Notes: generated from the letters alone by a model not told the origin. Positions 18,449-28,696 are shown, counted from the first letter of the stretch. The stretch: 64,000 nt of DNA from Pseudodesulfovibrio aespoeensis Aspo-2 (GCF_000176915.2 NC_014844.1:3100001-3164000); one strand, 5' to 3'. Made by a program: numbers and translations.

Positions 18449-18580
18449 CTAGCGGTGCCGGACCTGCGGCAAAAGGGCAGGCCTTGCCAGAGCCCGGCCC
18501 TGCCGGTAGCGTGCATTCCACATGCCTGATCACGGGGGGTCCGCCGGATGCCCATGAAGACACAAGGGGGTCACCCGAGC

Positions 18581-19837
18581 ATGAGCCAGCCTAACACGCC
18601 CCACGGATTTTTCACCATCATCAGCCGCCCCAGGTTCGAGGAGCTGCTCCGGCAGTTCCCGCCCCTTGAGAGCGAGCAATGCGGTCTGTCCGAATCCTCG
18701 GGCCGGGTACTGACCGAGGATCTGATCGCCGAACACGACTGGCCCCTGCTCGACCGCTCGTGCATGGACGGTTTTGCCGTCAACGCGCGGGATGCCTTTG
18801 GCGCGAGCGAAACCAACCCCGCGTATCTGGAATGCACGGCCACCCTGTCCATCGACGTGGTGCCGGACACCCCGCTCGGTCCGGGGGAATGCGCCAGGAT
18901 ACCCACGGGCGGCGTGCTGCCCGAGGGTGCGGACGCGGTGATCATGATCGAACACACCGGCGAGATGGACGGCACAACCATTGAGGTGCGCAAGAGCGCG
19001 GCTCCGGGCGAGAACGTCATGCTGCGCGGCGAGGACGCCCGCCAGGGACAGATCGCTCTGGCGCGGGGCACGGTCATGCGTCCGCAGGAGATCGGGCTGG
19101 CCGCGGCGCTCGGCTTTCAGGAGATGGCTCTGGGCAGGCGTCCGCGCGTGGGCATAGTGTCCACGGGCGATGAGCTGGTCGGCGTCAGGCAGATGCCCCG
19201 GCCCGGCCAGGTGCGCGACGTGAACAGCCACACCGTGGCCGCGCTGGTGGCCCAGGCGGGCGGCATCCCGGTGCACTACGGGCTGGTCAGGGACGAGTTG
19301 GAGAGCCTGACCGAGGCGCTGACCAAGGCCGTGGCCGAAACCGACGTGGTGCTGCTCTCAGGCGGCAGCTCCATCGGGGTGCGCGACCTGACAGTGGCGG
19401 CCCTGGAGGAACTGGGCGACTCGGCCATCCTGGCCCACGGCGTGGCCTTGAGCCCAGGCAAGCCGACCATCCTGGGCCGCGCCTCTGGCAAGCCGGCCAT
19501 CGGCCTGCCGGGTCAGGTGACCTCGGCCCTGGTGGTCATGCATGTGCTCATCCTGCCGCTGCTGCGCCACTTGCAGGGCGACCGCAACGCCTTTGACACC
19601 ACGCTGCGGCCCGTGCTCCAGGCCGAGCTGGCCCGCAACGTGGCCTCCAAGCCGGGCCGCGAGGACTATGTGCGCATCAGGCTTGAGCCGCGCGCAGGCG
19701 CGCTGCCGCTGGCCCATCCCGTGCTGGGCAAGTCGGGCCTCTTGCGGACCATGCTCCAGGCCCACGGGCTGGCCACAATCCCTGCCGAATCCGAAGGGCT
19801 GGACCAGGGACGGTTGATTGATGTGTGGATCGTGTAA
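18581..19837 (+). CDS. moeA: molybdopterin molybdotransferase MoeA
   Basis: A 418-aa protein (429 if the ATG at 18548 is used) inserting molybdate or tungstate into adenylylated molybdopterin. Motifs are 'DRSCMDGFAV' near the N-terminus, 'RIPTGGVLPEGADAV', 'VGIVSTGDEL' and 'LLSGGSSIGVRD'. The middle MoCF-binding domain and the C-terminal beta domain are complete. Start choice: ATG 18581 follows AAGGGGG; ATG 18548 follows a G-run too, so this is unresolved. Molybdenum or tungsten enzymes such as formate dehydrogenases are the expected clients. Confidence 0.92.
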   Translation: MSQPNTPHGFFTIISRPRFEELLRQFPPLESEQCGLSESSGRVLTEDLIAEHDWPLLDRSCMDGFAVNARDAFGASETNPAYLECTATLSIDVVPDTPLGPGECARIPTGGVLPEGADAVIMIEHTGEMDGTTIEVRKSAAPGENVMLRGEDARQGQIALARGTVMRPQEIGLAAALGFQEMALGRRPRVGIVSTGDELVGVRQMPRPGQVRDVNSHTVAALVAQAGGIPVHYGLVRDELESLTEALTKAVAETDVVLLSGGSSIGVRDLTVAALEELGDSAILAHGVALSPGKPTILGRASGKPAIGLPGQVTSALVVMHVLILPLLRHLQGDRNAFDTTLRPVLQAELARNVASKPGREDYVRIRLEPRAGALPLAHPVLGKSGLLRTMLQAHGLATIPAESEGLDQGRLIDVWIV

Positions 19838-19861
19838 TCAGCTGGAATAAAATAGGAAGGA

Positions 19862-20845
19862 TTAATAGCCGTCCTGTCCATCCAGTTCGACGATCTTCCA
19901 CCCCTCCGGATCCTTGACCACCACGAAGACCGAATCCTCATCCAGATTCCTGTCCAGGTTCGCCACCTTGACGCGGTAGGCGCCAAAGACGCGGACCTCG
20001 GCGAAGTTGCCCTCGCTGCGGACCATCTCGAATCCGAGGCCCGAGGTGTCCACCTCCGCAGTGCGCAGGGTGCGCAGGGTGCCGAGCTGACGCTGGGTCT
20101 CCTTGAAGACCTCGAACTGAAAATCGTTGCGGTCGCGCACATCCGCGGCAAAGAGCTCGGCAAAATCGTCGGCCAGAGTCGTCTGCCTGACGTAGAACTC
20201 GCGCAGCAGCGCGATGAGCGGCTCGGGCACGGCAGCGGCGGGGTCTGACGGGGGCGGGGCTGCCAGCCGCGCGGGGTCCGGCACGTCGCGCTCCGACTCG
20301 CCGCCGGGCGCGGCCATGAGCGAGAGGTAGAGCTTGATTTCGGACACGGCCAGCTTGACCTTGGCCGTCAATTCACCTTTGGGAAAGACCTCGTCCACCA
20401 CGATGCGCAGGGATTTGTAAGGCCTGCCGCTGCACTCGACCAACTGCTCGCCCGGCTCGTCGCGCAGCCAGAACCGCGTCTCGGTGCCGTCCGGGTAGAG
20501 CACCCGGCCAGAGCGGATGCGCCGGTACTCCTGAAACAGCCCCTCGCCCTGATGGCCGTTGTAGATGCCCAGCCGCTCCACGCGCGTGGGCAGCCCGAAG
20601 ATCAGGTCGATCCACTGGCCCACACCCGGCCCGATTCCGCCGCTGACCCAGGCCGTGGCCGGATTGTCGTCCAGCAGATTTTCAGGCGCGTGGGGCAGGC
20701 CGAAATCCACCTTGACGCTCGACACCTTGACGGTCACGTCAAGGGCGCTGGCAACGGACGGCCAGAGGAGCATGGCCAGCAGGAGGACCAGGGCCGGAAC
20801 ATGGGCCCGGAACAAGACGAAATTGGCGGTGCGCGTATGATGCAT
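19862..20845 (-). CDS. secreted protein with discoidin-like N-terminal domain
   Basis: A 327-aa exported protein with a signal peptide ending near 'SVASA'. The first mature domain begins 'VKVDFGLPHAPENLLDDNPA' and 'GQWIDLIFG', a galactose-binding/discoidin-like beta sandwich of the kind annotated as NADase-type glycan-binding. The C-terminal half is a separate helical and strand region ending in a small alpha/beta module that resembles a DUF4440-like fold. ATG 20845 is preceded by AGGA at a good distance. It converges with moeA and follows ahcY, separated by a terminator. Role unknown. Confidence 0.75.
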   Translation of the reverse strand: MHHTRTANFVLFRAHVPALVLLLAMLLWPSVASALDVTVKVSSVKVDFGLPHAPENLLDDNPATAWVSGGIGPGVGQWIDLIFGLPTRVERLGIYNGHQGEGLFQEYRRIRSGRVLYPDGTETRFWLRDEPGEQLVECSGRPYKSLRIVVDEVFPKGELTAKVKLAVSEIKLYLSLMAAPGGESERDVPDPARLAAPPPSDPAAAVPEPLIALLREFYVRQTTLADDFAELFAADVRDRNDFQFEVFKETQRQLGTLRTLRTAEVDTSGLGFEMVRSEGNFAEVRVFGAYRVKVANLDRNLDEDSVFVVVKDPEGWKIVELDGQDGY

Positions 20846-20919
20846 GACAGGGTTCCTAGCACATTCCGGGCCGGGCCGCCTCCACCAAAATGCGGGGGCC
20901 GCGACAGGGGCCGCACGCG

Positions 20920-20941
20920 GAAAGGGGGCCGTTGGCCCCCT
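20920..20941 (-). terminator. terminator after ahcY
   Basis: On the minus strand AGGGGGCC (20941-20934) pairs with GGCCCCCT (20930-20923) and ends in TTT. It lies 24 nt after the ahcY stop. Confidence 0.6.
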
Positions 20942-20964
20942 GCATTCCACGATCATTGGTGCTT

Positions 20965-22395
<1,431 letters not shown>

Positions 22396-22422
22396 TGAAT
22401 CCTCCAAATAAGGGGTTGGTTG

Positions 22423-23334
22423 CTATTTTTTCTCGGCCTCGTAGACGACGACGACAAGGCCCATGTTGACGGTGAACTTGGTCACCCCGGTGACATTGAA
22501 CCGGGCCTGATCGAGCCAGTCGAGCATCTTCTGGCTGGGGATGCCGAGCCTGCGGTCGCCGTATTCGGTGCGCATCAGCTCGTTGGCGTGGCGCTCGAAC
22601 TCGGCGATGATCAGCCTGCCTCCGGTCTTGAGCACGCGCCCGGCCTCGCGGATGGCGTCCAGCGGCCTGGGCAGGTGGTGGAGCACCAGGGACATGACCG
22701 CACAGTCCGCCTCCCAGTCGCGCAGGGGCAGGTGGGTCAGCTCGCCGATGCGCAGGCTCATGCTGGCGTCGCCGGAGAACCGCTCCTCGGCCAGTTCGAG
22801 CATCTTGGGCGAGTTGTCCACGCCGATGACCACATCGGCAGAGGCGGCCAGGATAGCCAGCATGTCGCCCGGCCCGCAGCCCAGGTCCGCGGCGCAGGCG
22901 CATCGGGGCAGCCGGGCCTGGATCTCGCGCCCCAGCTCGATCTCGCCCAGCACCTCGGCGGTCATGCGGTCCCAGTCCGGGGCGATGTCGTCAAAGAACT
23001 GCCGGGTGGCCGCGGTGCGCTCCCGGATGACCTTGACGGCCACGTTGCGGTCCCGCTTGAGCGCGTTCTCGCCCGCCATGAGCGGGGCCACGCCGTCCAG
23101 GAACTCGCGCCCGTTGCCGCTCTCGCTGGCCCGGTAGAAGGCCCACAGGCCATCGCGCCGCACTTCCACCAGCCCGGAATCCGACAATATCTTGAGGTGA
23201 CGCGATATGCGCGACTGCCCCATGCCCATGACCTGCACGATCTCGCCCACGTTCAATTCATATTCGAGAAGAACGTTGACCAGCCTGGCCCGGGTTTCGT
23301 CAGACAATGCTTTGCAATACTTTATTATTTCCAT
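22423..23334 (-). CDS. sahR: ArsR-type regulator fused to SAM methyltransferase domain (SahR-like)
   Basis: A 303-aa fusion. Residues 1-95 form an ArsR-type winged helix ('VGEIVQVMGMGQSRISRHLK'). Residues about 125-300 are a class I methyltransferase fold ('CAADLGCGPGDMLAILA', 'GVDNSPKML', 'SLVLHHLPRPLDAIREAGRV'). SahR regulators of Desulfovibrionales repress methionine-cycle genes and release DNA on binding S-adenosylhomocysteine, and have this ArsR-methyltransferase layout beside ahcY. ATG 23334 was chosen because it begins the helix; the operator lies 11 nt upstream. Whether the methyltransferase domain is catalytic or only binds SAH is not known. Confidence 0.85.
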   Translation of the reverse strand: MEIIKYCKALSDETRARLVNVLLEYELNVGEIVQVMGMGQSRISRHLKILSDSGLVEVRRDGLWAFYRASESGNGREFLDGVAPLMAGENALKRDRNVAVKVIRERTAATRQFFDDIAPDWDRMTAEVLGEIELGREIQARLPRCACAADLGCGPGDMLAILAASADVVIGVDNSPKMLELAEERFSGDASMSLRIGELTHLPLRDWEADCAVMSLVLHHLPRPLDAIREAGRVLKTGGRLIIAEFERHANELMRTEYGDRRLGIPSQKMLDWLDQARFNVTGVTKFTVNMGLVVVVYEAEKK

Positions 23335-23344
23335 TTTTGCCCTT

Positions 23345-23364
23345 ATATCAGGATATCTTGATAT
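23345..23364. promoter_or_regulatory. probable SahR operator
   Basis: ATATCA (23345-23350), GATATC (23352-23357) and TGATAT (23359-23364) form a near-perfect 20-bp palindrome just upstream of the sahR start. The position fits autorepression of the sahR-ahcY operon. Confidence 0.7.
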
Positions 23365-23425
23365 ATGGAATATCCGTTTCCTAGCCCAAGAATTGGAGAG
23401 CGTCAAGCAGAAAGGGGAAAGACCG

Positions 23426-24713
23426 CAGGGCTGACGCATCTCAGGATCGCGTCTGACGCGTTTTTGTCGGTTAAGTGCCTCCTGACTTCATTTATTCGTT
23501 TGACTCAAATGCCATGTGTCAAAGCATTCATAATGATTTTAGTCTGATATAGTGTATGGTGCACTCCAAAAGGGAGTGCAGATGCCAAATTGCGACAAGT
23601 CGTTGATCACCCATCTGTCCATTGTCAAAGACCCGCGAATTGACAGGACAAAAAAACATAACCTTATTGACATACTGGTCATTGCCGTTTGCGCAGTTAT
23701 TGCCAATGCTGAGGGGTGGGAGGATATAGAATGCTTTGGAATAACGAGGGAAAAATGGCTGAAAACATTTCTTGAGCTTCCAAATGGCATTCCATCCCAC
23801 GACACGTTTGCGCGCGTCTTTGCCAGACTGGAGCCCATCGAATTGCAACAAGCGCTGTCGAGTTGGCTTTCGGCCCTACAGATCGAAATGCGCGGCAAAG
23901 TTGTGGCGTTTGATGGAAAGACGGTGCGGCGATCGTTCGATAGGGCAACGCAAAAAACTCTCTTCATTTGGTCAACGCATGGCTTTCACAGGACAACCTT
24001 ATCCTTGGCCAAGTGAAAGTGGATGACAAGTCGAATGAAATTACTGCAATCCCCAAGCTGCTTGAAATGCTGCATCTTGAAGGTGCAATTGTCACCATTG
24101 ATGCCATGGGGTGCCAAAAAGCCATAGCCAAGCAGATCGGATCAAAAAAAGCCGACTATGTGCTTGCCGTAAAACAGAACCAGCCAGAACTTTATGAATA
24201 TATTGATCTTTTGTTTAACGAGTCCAAGGTCAATACATCTTTGCTACATCAGACGCGCCGGACAATCGATTCCGGCCATGGCCGAATCGAAACCCGTGAA
24301 TACAGCACCATTGTGGGTGACGATCTTCTGGCAGGAATAACAGGGTGGGACAATCTCAATGCCATCGGCATGGTTGAATCAAAACGCGAAGTTGGCAACA
24401 CCATATCGAATGAAAAAAGATATTTCATCATGAGTATCAACGGGCACGCTCAACGTTTCGGCGATGCCGTCCGTGAGCACTGGGGGATAGAAAACACAGT
24501 CCATTGGGTGCTTGATGTCAGTTTCGGCGAGGACCAAAGTCGTATACGAAAGGATAATTCGCCGGAAAACCTCTCAATGTTGAGGAAAATAGCGCTCAAT
24601 TGTGTGAAACAAGAGTCTACGAAAACCAGCATGAAGAGAAAGCGCAAAATGGCTGGCTGGGACAACTCGTTTCTTATCAAGGTGCTGACTGGAAATTAGA
24701 TGCGGTTGCCCTG
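23426..24713 (+). mobile_element. ISAs1-family insertion sequence, complete, with 10-bp target duplication
   Basis: The ends are 15-bp imperfect inverted repeats: CAGGGCTGACGCATC (23426-23440) and GATGCGGTTGCCCTG (24699-24713), 13 of 15 matching. GGAAAGACCG is repeated directly outside both ends (23416-23425 and 24714-24723), a target site duplication of the length ISAs1 elements make. Base composition is clearly more AT-rich than the host. It lies in the gap between sahR and the REC-STAS gene. Confidence 0.93.
23582..24699 (+). pseudogene. ISAs1-family DDE transposase, frameshifted at an A6 tract
   Basis: ATG 23582 (GGGAG upstream) begins 'MPNCDKSLITHLSIVKDPRI'. The frame covers 'VVAFDGKTVRRSFDRATQK' and then leaves frame at the A6 tract 23952-23957. 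The remainder continues in the -1 frame from 'HLVNAWLSQDNLILGQVKVD' to 'VREHWGIENTVHWVLDVSF', the usual C-terminal transposase motif. Reading -1 at the A-tract gives exactly the family spacing between the two blocks. Either one A was lost, killing the gene, or the tract permits slippage to make a full protein. Confidence 0.85.
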
Positions 24714-24862
24714 GGAAAGACCGGCTGGGCGGCCAGTCCGGGCGGCACCGACGCTCCAGTGGCAGGAGCGCGCCAGCAAGTGTCAGTGAGAACTGGACAC
24801 GAACGAGTTTTCTGCCATAGACTGAATCCGAGACACGACCGAGCAAACAGCGAGGAGAGTCA

Positions 24863-25576
24863 ATGCCTCTTAAAATACTGGTCATCGACGACGAACGCCC
24901 CACCCTGTCCATGTTCAAGCTCTTCCTTGATGCTTACGGGTTCGAGGTCTACACGGCGGAAAACGGCGACCAGGGCATTGAGCTCTTTTGCGAGCACAAC
25001 ATGCCCATCGTCCTGACCGACATCAAGATGCCGGGCATGGACGGGCTCGAGGTGCTGCGGCGGATCAAGGAGATATCCCCCAAGACTGAGGTCATCATCA
25101 TCACCGGCCACGGCGACATGGATCTGGCCATCAAGGCGCTGGGCCTTGACGCCACGGACTTCATCAACAAGCCCATCCAGCAGCGCAGCCTCGACGCCGC
25201 CCTCAAGCGCGCCCAGGAGCGCATCCAGCTCTCGCAGAGCCGGGACGAGAGCTTCCTGGTCAGACACCTGGACGGCATCGGCGTCATCGAAATCAAGGGA
25301 ACGGTCAACTCCGGTTCCGAGGAGTCGCTGCGCACCGCCTTTGCCTCGGCCAGAGCCGACTCGGGCAAACTGGTCCTCTCCTTTTCCGAGAACACCTCCA
25401 TCAACGGCGCGGGCATCGCCCTGCTGACCCAGCTCCTGCTCGACTGTCGCAAGGACGGAACGCCGGTGGCTATGGCCGGACTGTCCAGCAACTTCACGAA
25501 AGTCCTGACCATGGTGGGCATGACCACCCTGGCAACGCTCTGCGAGACCGAAGCAGACGCCCTCAGAGCCGTCTGA
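24863..25576 (+). CDS. response regulator with receiver and STAS domains
   Basis: A 237-aa cytoplasmic protein. Residues 1-120 are a receiver with acidic pair D9/D10, phosphoacceptor D53 ('VLTDIKMPG') and a 'FINKPI' lysine. Residues about 133-237 form a STAS (anti-sigma-antagonist-like) domain ('GVIEIKGTVNSGSEESLR', 'LSFSENTSINGAGIALLTQL'). The serine normally phosphorylated in SpoIIAA-type STAS domains could be in 'NTSINGAG'. ATG 24863 follows GAGGAGAG. It begins a tight operon with a thiol-disulfide protein, a GAF-rhodanese membrane protein, a MauE-like protein and a lipoprotein. Output would be partner switching rather than DNA binding. Confidence 0.87.
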   Translation: MPLKILVIDDERPTLSMFKLFLDAYGFEVYTAENGDQGIELFCEHNMPIVLTDIKMPGMDGLEVLRRIKEISPKTEVIIITGHGDMDLAIKALGLDATDFINKPIQQRSLDAALKRAQERIQLSQSRDESFLVRHLDGIGVIEIKGTVNSGSEESLRTAFASARADSGKLVLSFSENTSINGAGIALLTQLLLDCRKDGTPVAMAGLSSNFTKVLTMVGMTTLATLCETEADALRAV

Positions 25577-25606
25577 ACAAAACGCCCTGCAAGGAGACCT
25601 ATCCCC

Positions 25607-26152
25607 ATGAGACACCGCACCCTGCCCTTCCTGCTCCTGGCGCTGTCCCTGGCGCTGTCCTGGGCCGCGCCCGCCTGGGCGGAGCTGCCCAAGGTCGGGG
25701 ACACCCTGCCCAGCTTTGCCATCGCGCCCTTTGCCGTCGAGGCCGACGCGGCGGAGCTGGGGCTGTCCCAAAACGCGCCCTTCACCATCGCCGACATCCC
25801 AACTCCATACATTCTCCTTGAAATCATCGGGGTCTACTGCCCCATCTGTCACGAGATGTCGCCCCAGCTCACCCGACTGACCAAGCGGCTGAAGCGGGCC
25901 GGGCTCGACACGCGCATCACCCTGCTCGGCATTGCCGCCGGGGGCACGCCCATGGAGGTGCAGTATATCCGCCAGCGAGAATACGCCTTCCCGGTCTCGC
26001 CTGACACGGACTATGCGATCTACGACCTGCTCGACAAGCCCAAGACGCCCTTCACCATGATCGTGGACAAGCAGGGCACGGTCCGCTACGCCCACCGGGG
26101 CATGATCCCGGACATGGATGCACTCTTCAGAATCATACAAGAATTGGAATAA
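25607..26152 (+). CDS. secreted thioredoxin-like (TlpA/redoxin) protein
   Basis: A 181-aa exported protein with a signal peptide ending near 'APAWAE' and a thioredoxin fold. The active site is C78-P-I-C81 in 'IGVYCPICHEMSPQLTRLT', and 'DKPKTPFTMIVDKQGTVRYA' carries the cis-Pro strand. It would work in the periplasm as a thiol oxidoreductase or peroxiredoxin-like protein. The stop shares one base with the next gene's ATG. Confidence 0.85.
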   Translation: MRHRTLPFLLLALSLALSWAAPAWAELPKVGDTLPSFAIAPFAVEADAAELGLSQNAPFTIADIPTPYILLEIIGVYCPICHEMSPQLTRLTKRLKRAGLDTRITLLGIAAGGTPMEVQYIRQREYAFPVSPDTDYAIYDLLDKPKTPFTMIVDKQGTVRYAHRGMIPDMDALFRIIQELE

Positions 26153-27906
26153 TGAACAGGGATCGCCCCAAGCCAACCGCCCCGGACGCGCCTCCGGACA
26201 CCGCCGAACACGGGCAGTCCCGGGAGTTCGAGCGCCGGATGTTCCACCTCAGGACCCTGTTTGAAGCGTCCATGGAGTTGTCGGTTCCGGCTGACCCCAG
26301 GACGACCCTCAGACGGTTCCTGCCCATCGCCATGGGGCCGCTGGGCCTGACCTTCGGCTTTGCCGCCCTGGTCGGGCCGGACCGGCTGCAGATGGAGAGC
26401 CTGGGCCTTGAGCCAGCCACCAGAGAGCGGTATGAACGGGCCGGGGCCGGGCTGGTGGAAAAGTTCTTTCCCGACAGGGACCCGGCCACCCCGCAGCCGC
26501 GCCCCACGGTTCTGGCGGGCCAGCATCTGGCCAGCGACCCCAACCTCCCGGCAGGGACCAGCGCCGTGGTCGCCATCCAGATCGACGAGTCCGACTGCGC
26601 CATCCTGGTCCTTGGCCCGAAACTCACCGGCACCCCTTACGGCGAGGACGAGATCGAGCTCCTCCAAGGACTGACCGCCAACCTCTCCATAGCGCTCAAA
26701 CGGGCCTGCGCCGACGAGCGCGTCAGCCGCCTCAACGCCGATCTCAGGGACAGGAACCTGCGCATGGAGCAAGGTCTTGAGAGCGTGAAACAGGCACGCG
26801 AGGAACTCGGCCATCACGCCTTCAGGCTCCAGACCCTGTACGAGACGACCCTGGAGCTTTCGAGCCTGAACAACCCGGAGGCCATCCTCAATGCCTTTCT
26901 GCTCACGGTCATGGGCACCTTCTCCTATTCCACCGGCTGGATAGCCCTGTACGGCCCGGAGTCCGCACGGGCCGACATCGCCTATCGCGGCCCGGATCCG
27001 GGCGAACACGCCGCCCTGGCCGCCCCGGCCGGACGCGAGCAGGTGCTGGCCCGGTTCGTGGACCTCAAGGACAGGATGCCCCAGGCCAACCAGTCCATAC
27101 TCCTGGACGACGCCCAAGCCGTGTCCAACCTGCCCGCGCCCGCAGAGCTGGGCATGCTTTTCTCGCTCGACGACGAATGGCACGGCGCCATCGGGCTCGG
27201 CTCGCCCCTGTCCCCCAAGCCCATGACCCAGGAGATGCGCCAGCTCCTGAGCTCCCTGATGGGCACCTTCATCGTCACCCTGGGCAATGCCAAGCACTGC
27301 CAACTCATCCACGGGCTGAACACCGCCTTGAGCACGCGCAACGCCGAACTCCAGGCAACCCTCGACGCGCTGACCACGGCCAGGCAGGAAGTCACCATCC
27401 AGACCGAGGCCAAGGAGCGCATCATCGGGCTGGTCCACGGCGAGGTGGAGCGGGTCTGGCGCGCGTCCTGGCGCGATGTCTGCCTGATCATCCTGGCCGG
27501 GATCGTCCTGGGCGCGCTCTTCAACGCCACCAGCCCAAGCGGCGTCGAGCTGGTCCCGCAGGCCCTGTTCGAGCCGCCCCCGGCCATGATCGACGCCAGG
27601 CAGGCCCACCGCATGGCCCAAAGCGGCGAGGCCGTGCTCATCGACGCCCGGCCTGCGGACTTTCACCAGCAACAGGCCATCCAGGACTCGATCAACCTGC
27701 CCAAGGACCTGTTCGACTTCGTCTATTCCATGAAGCTCGCCGCCATGGACCCGGAGACCACCCTGCTCGTCTACGGACGCACCATCAGCCGACACTACGA
27801 CGCCGAGGTGGCACGCGAACTGCGTATGCTCGGGCACAGCAATGTCCTGGTCATCGAGGGCGGCCTTGCGGCCTGGGAAGCGGCGGGATACGAGGTGACC
27901 CCATGA
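26152..27906 (+). CDS. GAF-GAF-TM-rhodanese protein, rhodanese lacking catalytic Cys
   Basis: A 584-aa protein with two GAF-like regions (about residues 35-190 and 235-390), each followed by a coiled-coil segment ('RVSRLNADLRDRNLRMEQGL', 'EVTIQTEAKERIIGLVHGEV'). One membrane segment follows (about 441-461), then a C-terminal rhodanese domain (about 475-584: 'EAVLIDARPADFHQQQAIQD', 'GHSNVLVIEGGLAAWEAAGY'). At the active-site position the usual 'VYC' reads 'LVYGRTISRH', so the sulfur-accepting Cys is replaced by Gly. The protein is probably a sensor or scaffold rather than a sulfurtransferase. The ATG of the next gene overlaps its TGA. Confidence 0.8.
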   Translation: MNRDRPKPTAPDAPPDTAEHGQSREFERRMFHLRTLFEASMELSVPADPRTTLRRFLPIAMGPLGLTFGFAALVGPDRLQMESLGLEPATRERYERAGAGLVEKFFPDRDPATPQPRPTVLAGQHLASDPNLPAGTSAVVAIQIDESDCAILVLGPKLTGTPYGEDEIELLQGLTANLSIALKRACADERVSRLNADLRDRNLRMEQGLESVKQAREELGHHAFRLQTLYETTLELSSLNNPEAILNAFLLTVMGTFSYSTGWIALYGPESARADIAYRGPDPGEHAALAAPAGREQVLARFVDLKDRMPQANQSILLDDAQAVSNLPAPAELGMLFSLDDEWHGAIGLGSPLSPKPMTQEMRQLLSSLMGTFIVTLGNAKHCQLIHGLNTALSTRNAELQATLDALTTARQEVTIQTEAKERIIGLVHGEVERVWRASWRDVCLIILAGIVLGALFNATSPSGVELVPQALFEPPPAMIDARQAHRMAQSGEAVLIDARPADFHQQQAIQDSINLPKDLFDFVYSMKLAAMDPETTLLVYGRTISRHYDAEVARELRMLGHSNVLVIEGGLAAWEAAGYEVTP

Positions 27907-28382
27907 TCGCCCTGCTCAAGCGAATAGTGACCCATCCGTGGCTGGCCCTGGCCTTTCGCCTCTACATCGGCGGCCTGTTCGTCTACGCGGCCATGTACAA
28001 GATCAACTACACCGCCGAATTCAGCGAGACCATTGCCTCATACCGGCTCGTGCCCTACTGGGCGGTCAACGCCCTGGCCGTGTTCATGCCCTGGACCGAG
28101 ATCATCTGCGGCGCGCTGCTCATCCTCGGCGTGCGGGTCAAGTCCGCCGCGGCCATCATCACGGCCATGCTCGGCGTTTTCACCCTGGCCATCGTCGTCA
28201 ACCTGTTCCGGGACGCACCCATCAGCTGCGGCTGCTTCAAGACCATCGAAGACCCCATCAGCTGGTGGACCGTGCTGCGCGACCTGTCCTGGATCGCCAT
28301 GACGCTCCACGTCTTCCGCAACGACTCGGCCTTCCAGACGGATCAACTCTTCCTTGGCAAGCTCGGGAGGATCGAATCATGA
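27903..28382 (+). CDS. MauE/DoxX-like membrane protein
   Basis: A 159-aa inner membrane protein with four hydrophobic segments. The first contains 'RLYIGGLFVYAAMYKI', and the loop between helices 3 and 4 holds 'APISCGCFKTIEDPISWW', the CxCF-type motif of MauE/DoxX_4 proteins. MauE-type proteins support disulfide formation or maturation of periplasmic redox proteins. ATGA overlap with the GAF-rhodanese gene and with the lipoprotein gene after it shows one translation-coupled unit. Confidence 0.83.
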   Translation: MIALLKRIVTHPWLALAFRLYIGGLFVYAAMYKINYTAEFSETIASYRLVPYWAVNALAVFMPWTEIICGALLILGVRVKSAAAIITAMLGVFTLAIVVNLFRDAPISCGCFKTIEDPISWWTVLRDLSWIAMTLHVFRNDSAFQTDQLFLGKLGRIES

Positions 28383-28696
28383 CACTGCGCACGGCACTGC
28401 CCTGGCTGCTGCTCCTGCTCCTGACTCTGGCCGCCTGCGCCCCGGACAGAGGCGAGGCCGTGGGCAGCTATGTGGCCGACACCGAGGACACCGAAATCGT
28501 CCTGACCCTCAACGACAACGGACGCGGCACCTGGAGCACGGACACGGACGAAATCCCCTTCAAGTGGTCCCTGCCCAAGGCCGGACAGCTGTGGCTGCAC
28601 ACCAGGGAGGGCGGCGTGATCCAGGGCCGCATCGAGGACAGGCGCGTGACCATCACCCTGCCCGGCGTGGGGGAACTGGTGTTCGAACGCCGGTAG
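28379..28696 (+). CDS. small lipoprotein
   Basis: A 105-aa lipoprotein with lipobox LAAC and lipidated Cys20. The mature part is a small beta-rich domain ('TEIVLTLNDNGRGTWSTD', 'GGVIQGRIEDRRVTITLPG') of the kind found in outer membrane-linked single-domain lipoproteins. It overlaps the MauE-like gene by 4 nt and ends the coupled series. Function unknown. Confidence 0.75.
   Translation: MTLRTALPWLLLLLLTLAACAPDRGEAVGSYVADTEDTEIVLTLNDNGRGTWSTDTDEIPFKWSLPKAGQLWLHTREGGVIQGRIEDRRVTITLPGVGELVFERR

Noticed and set aside
22396-22422. SAH or SAM riboswitch upstream of ahcY
   Set aside because: The gap to sahR is only 27 nt and regulation is explained by the operator before sahR.
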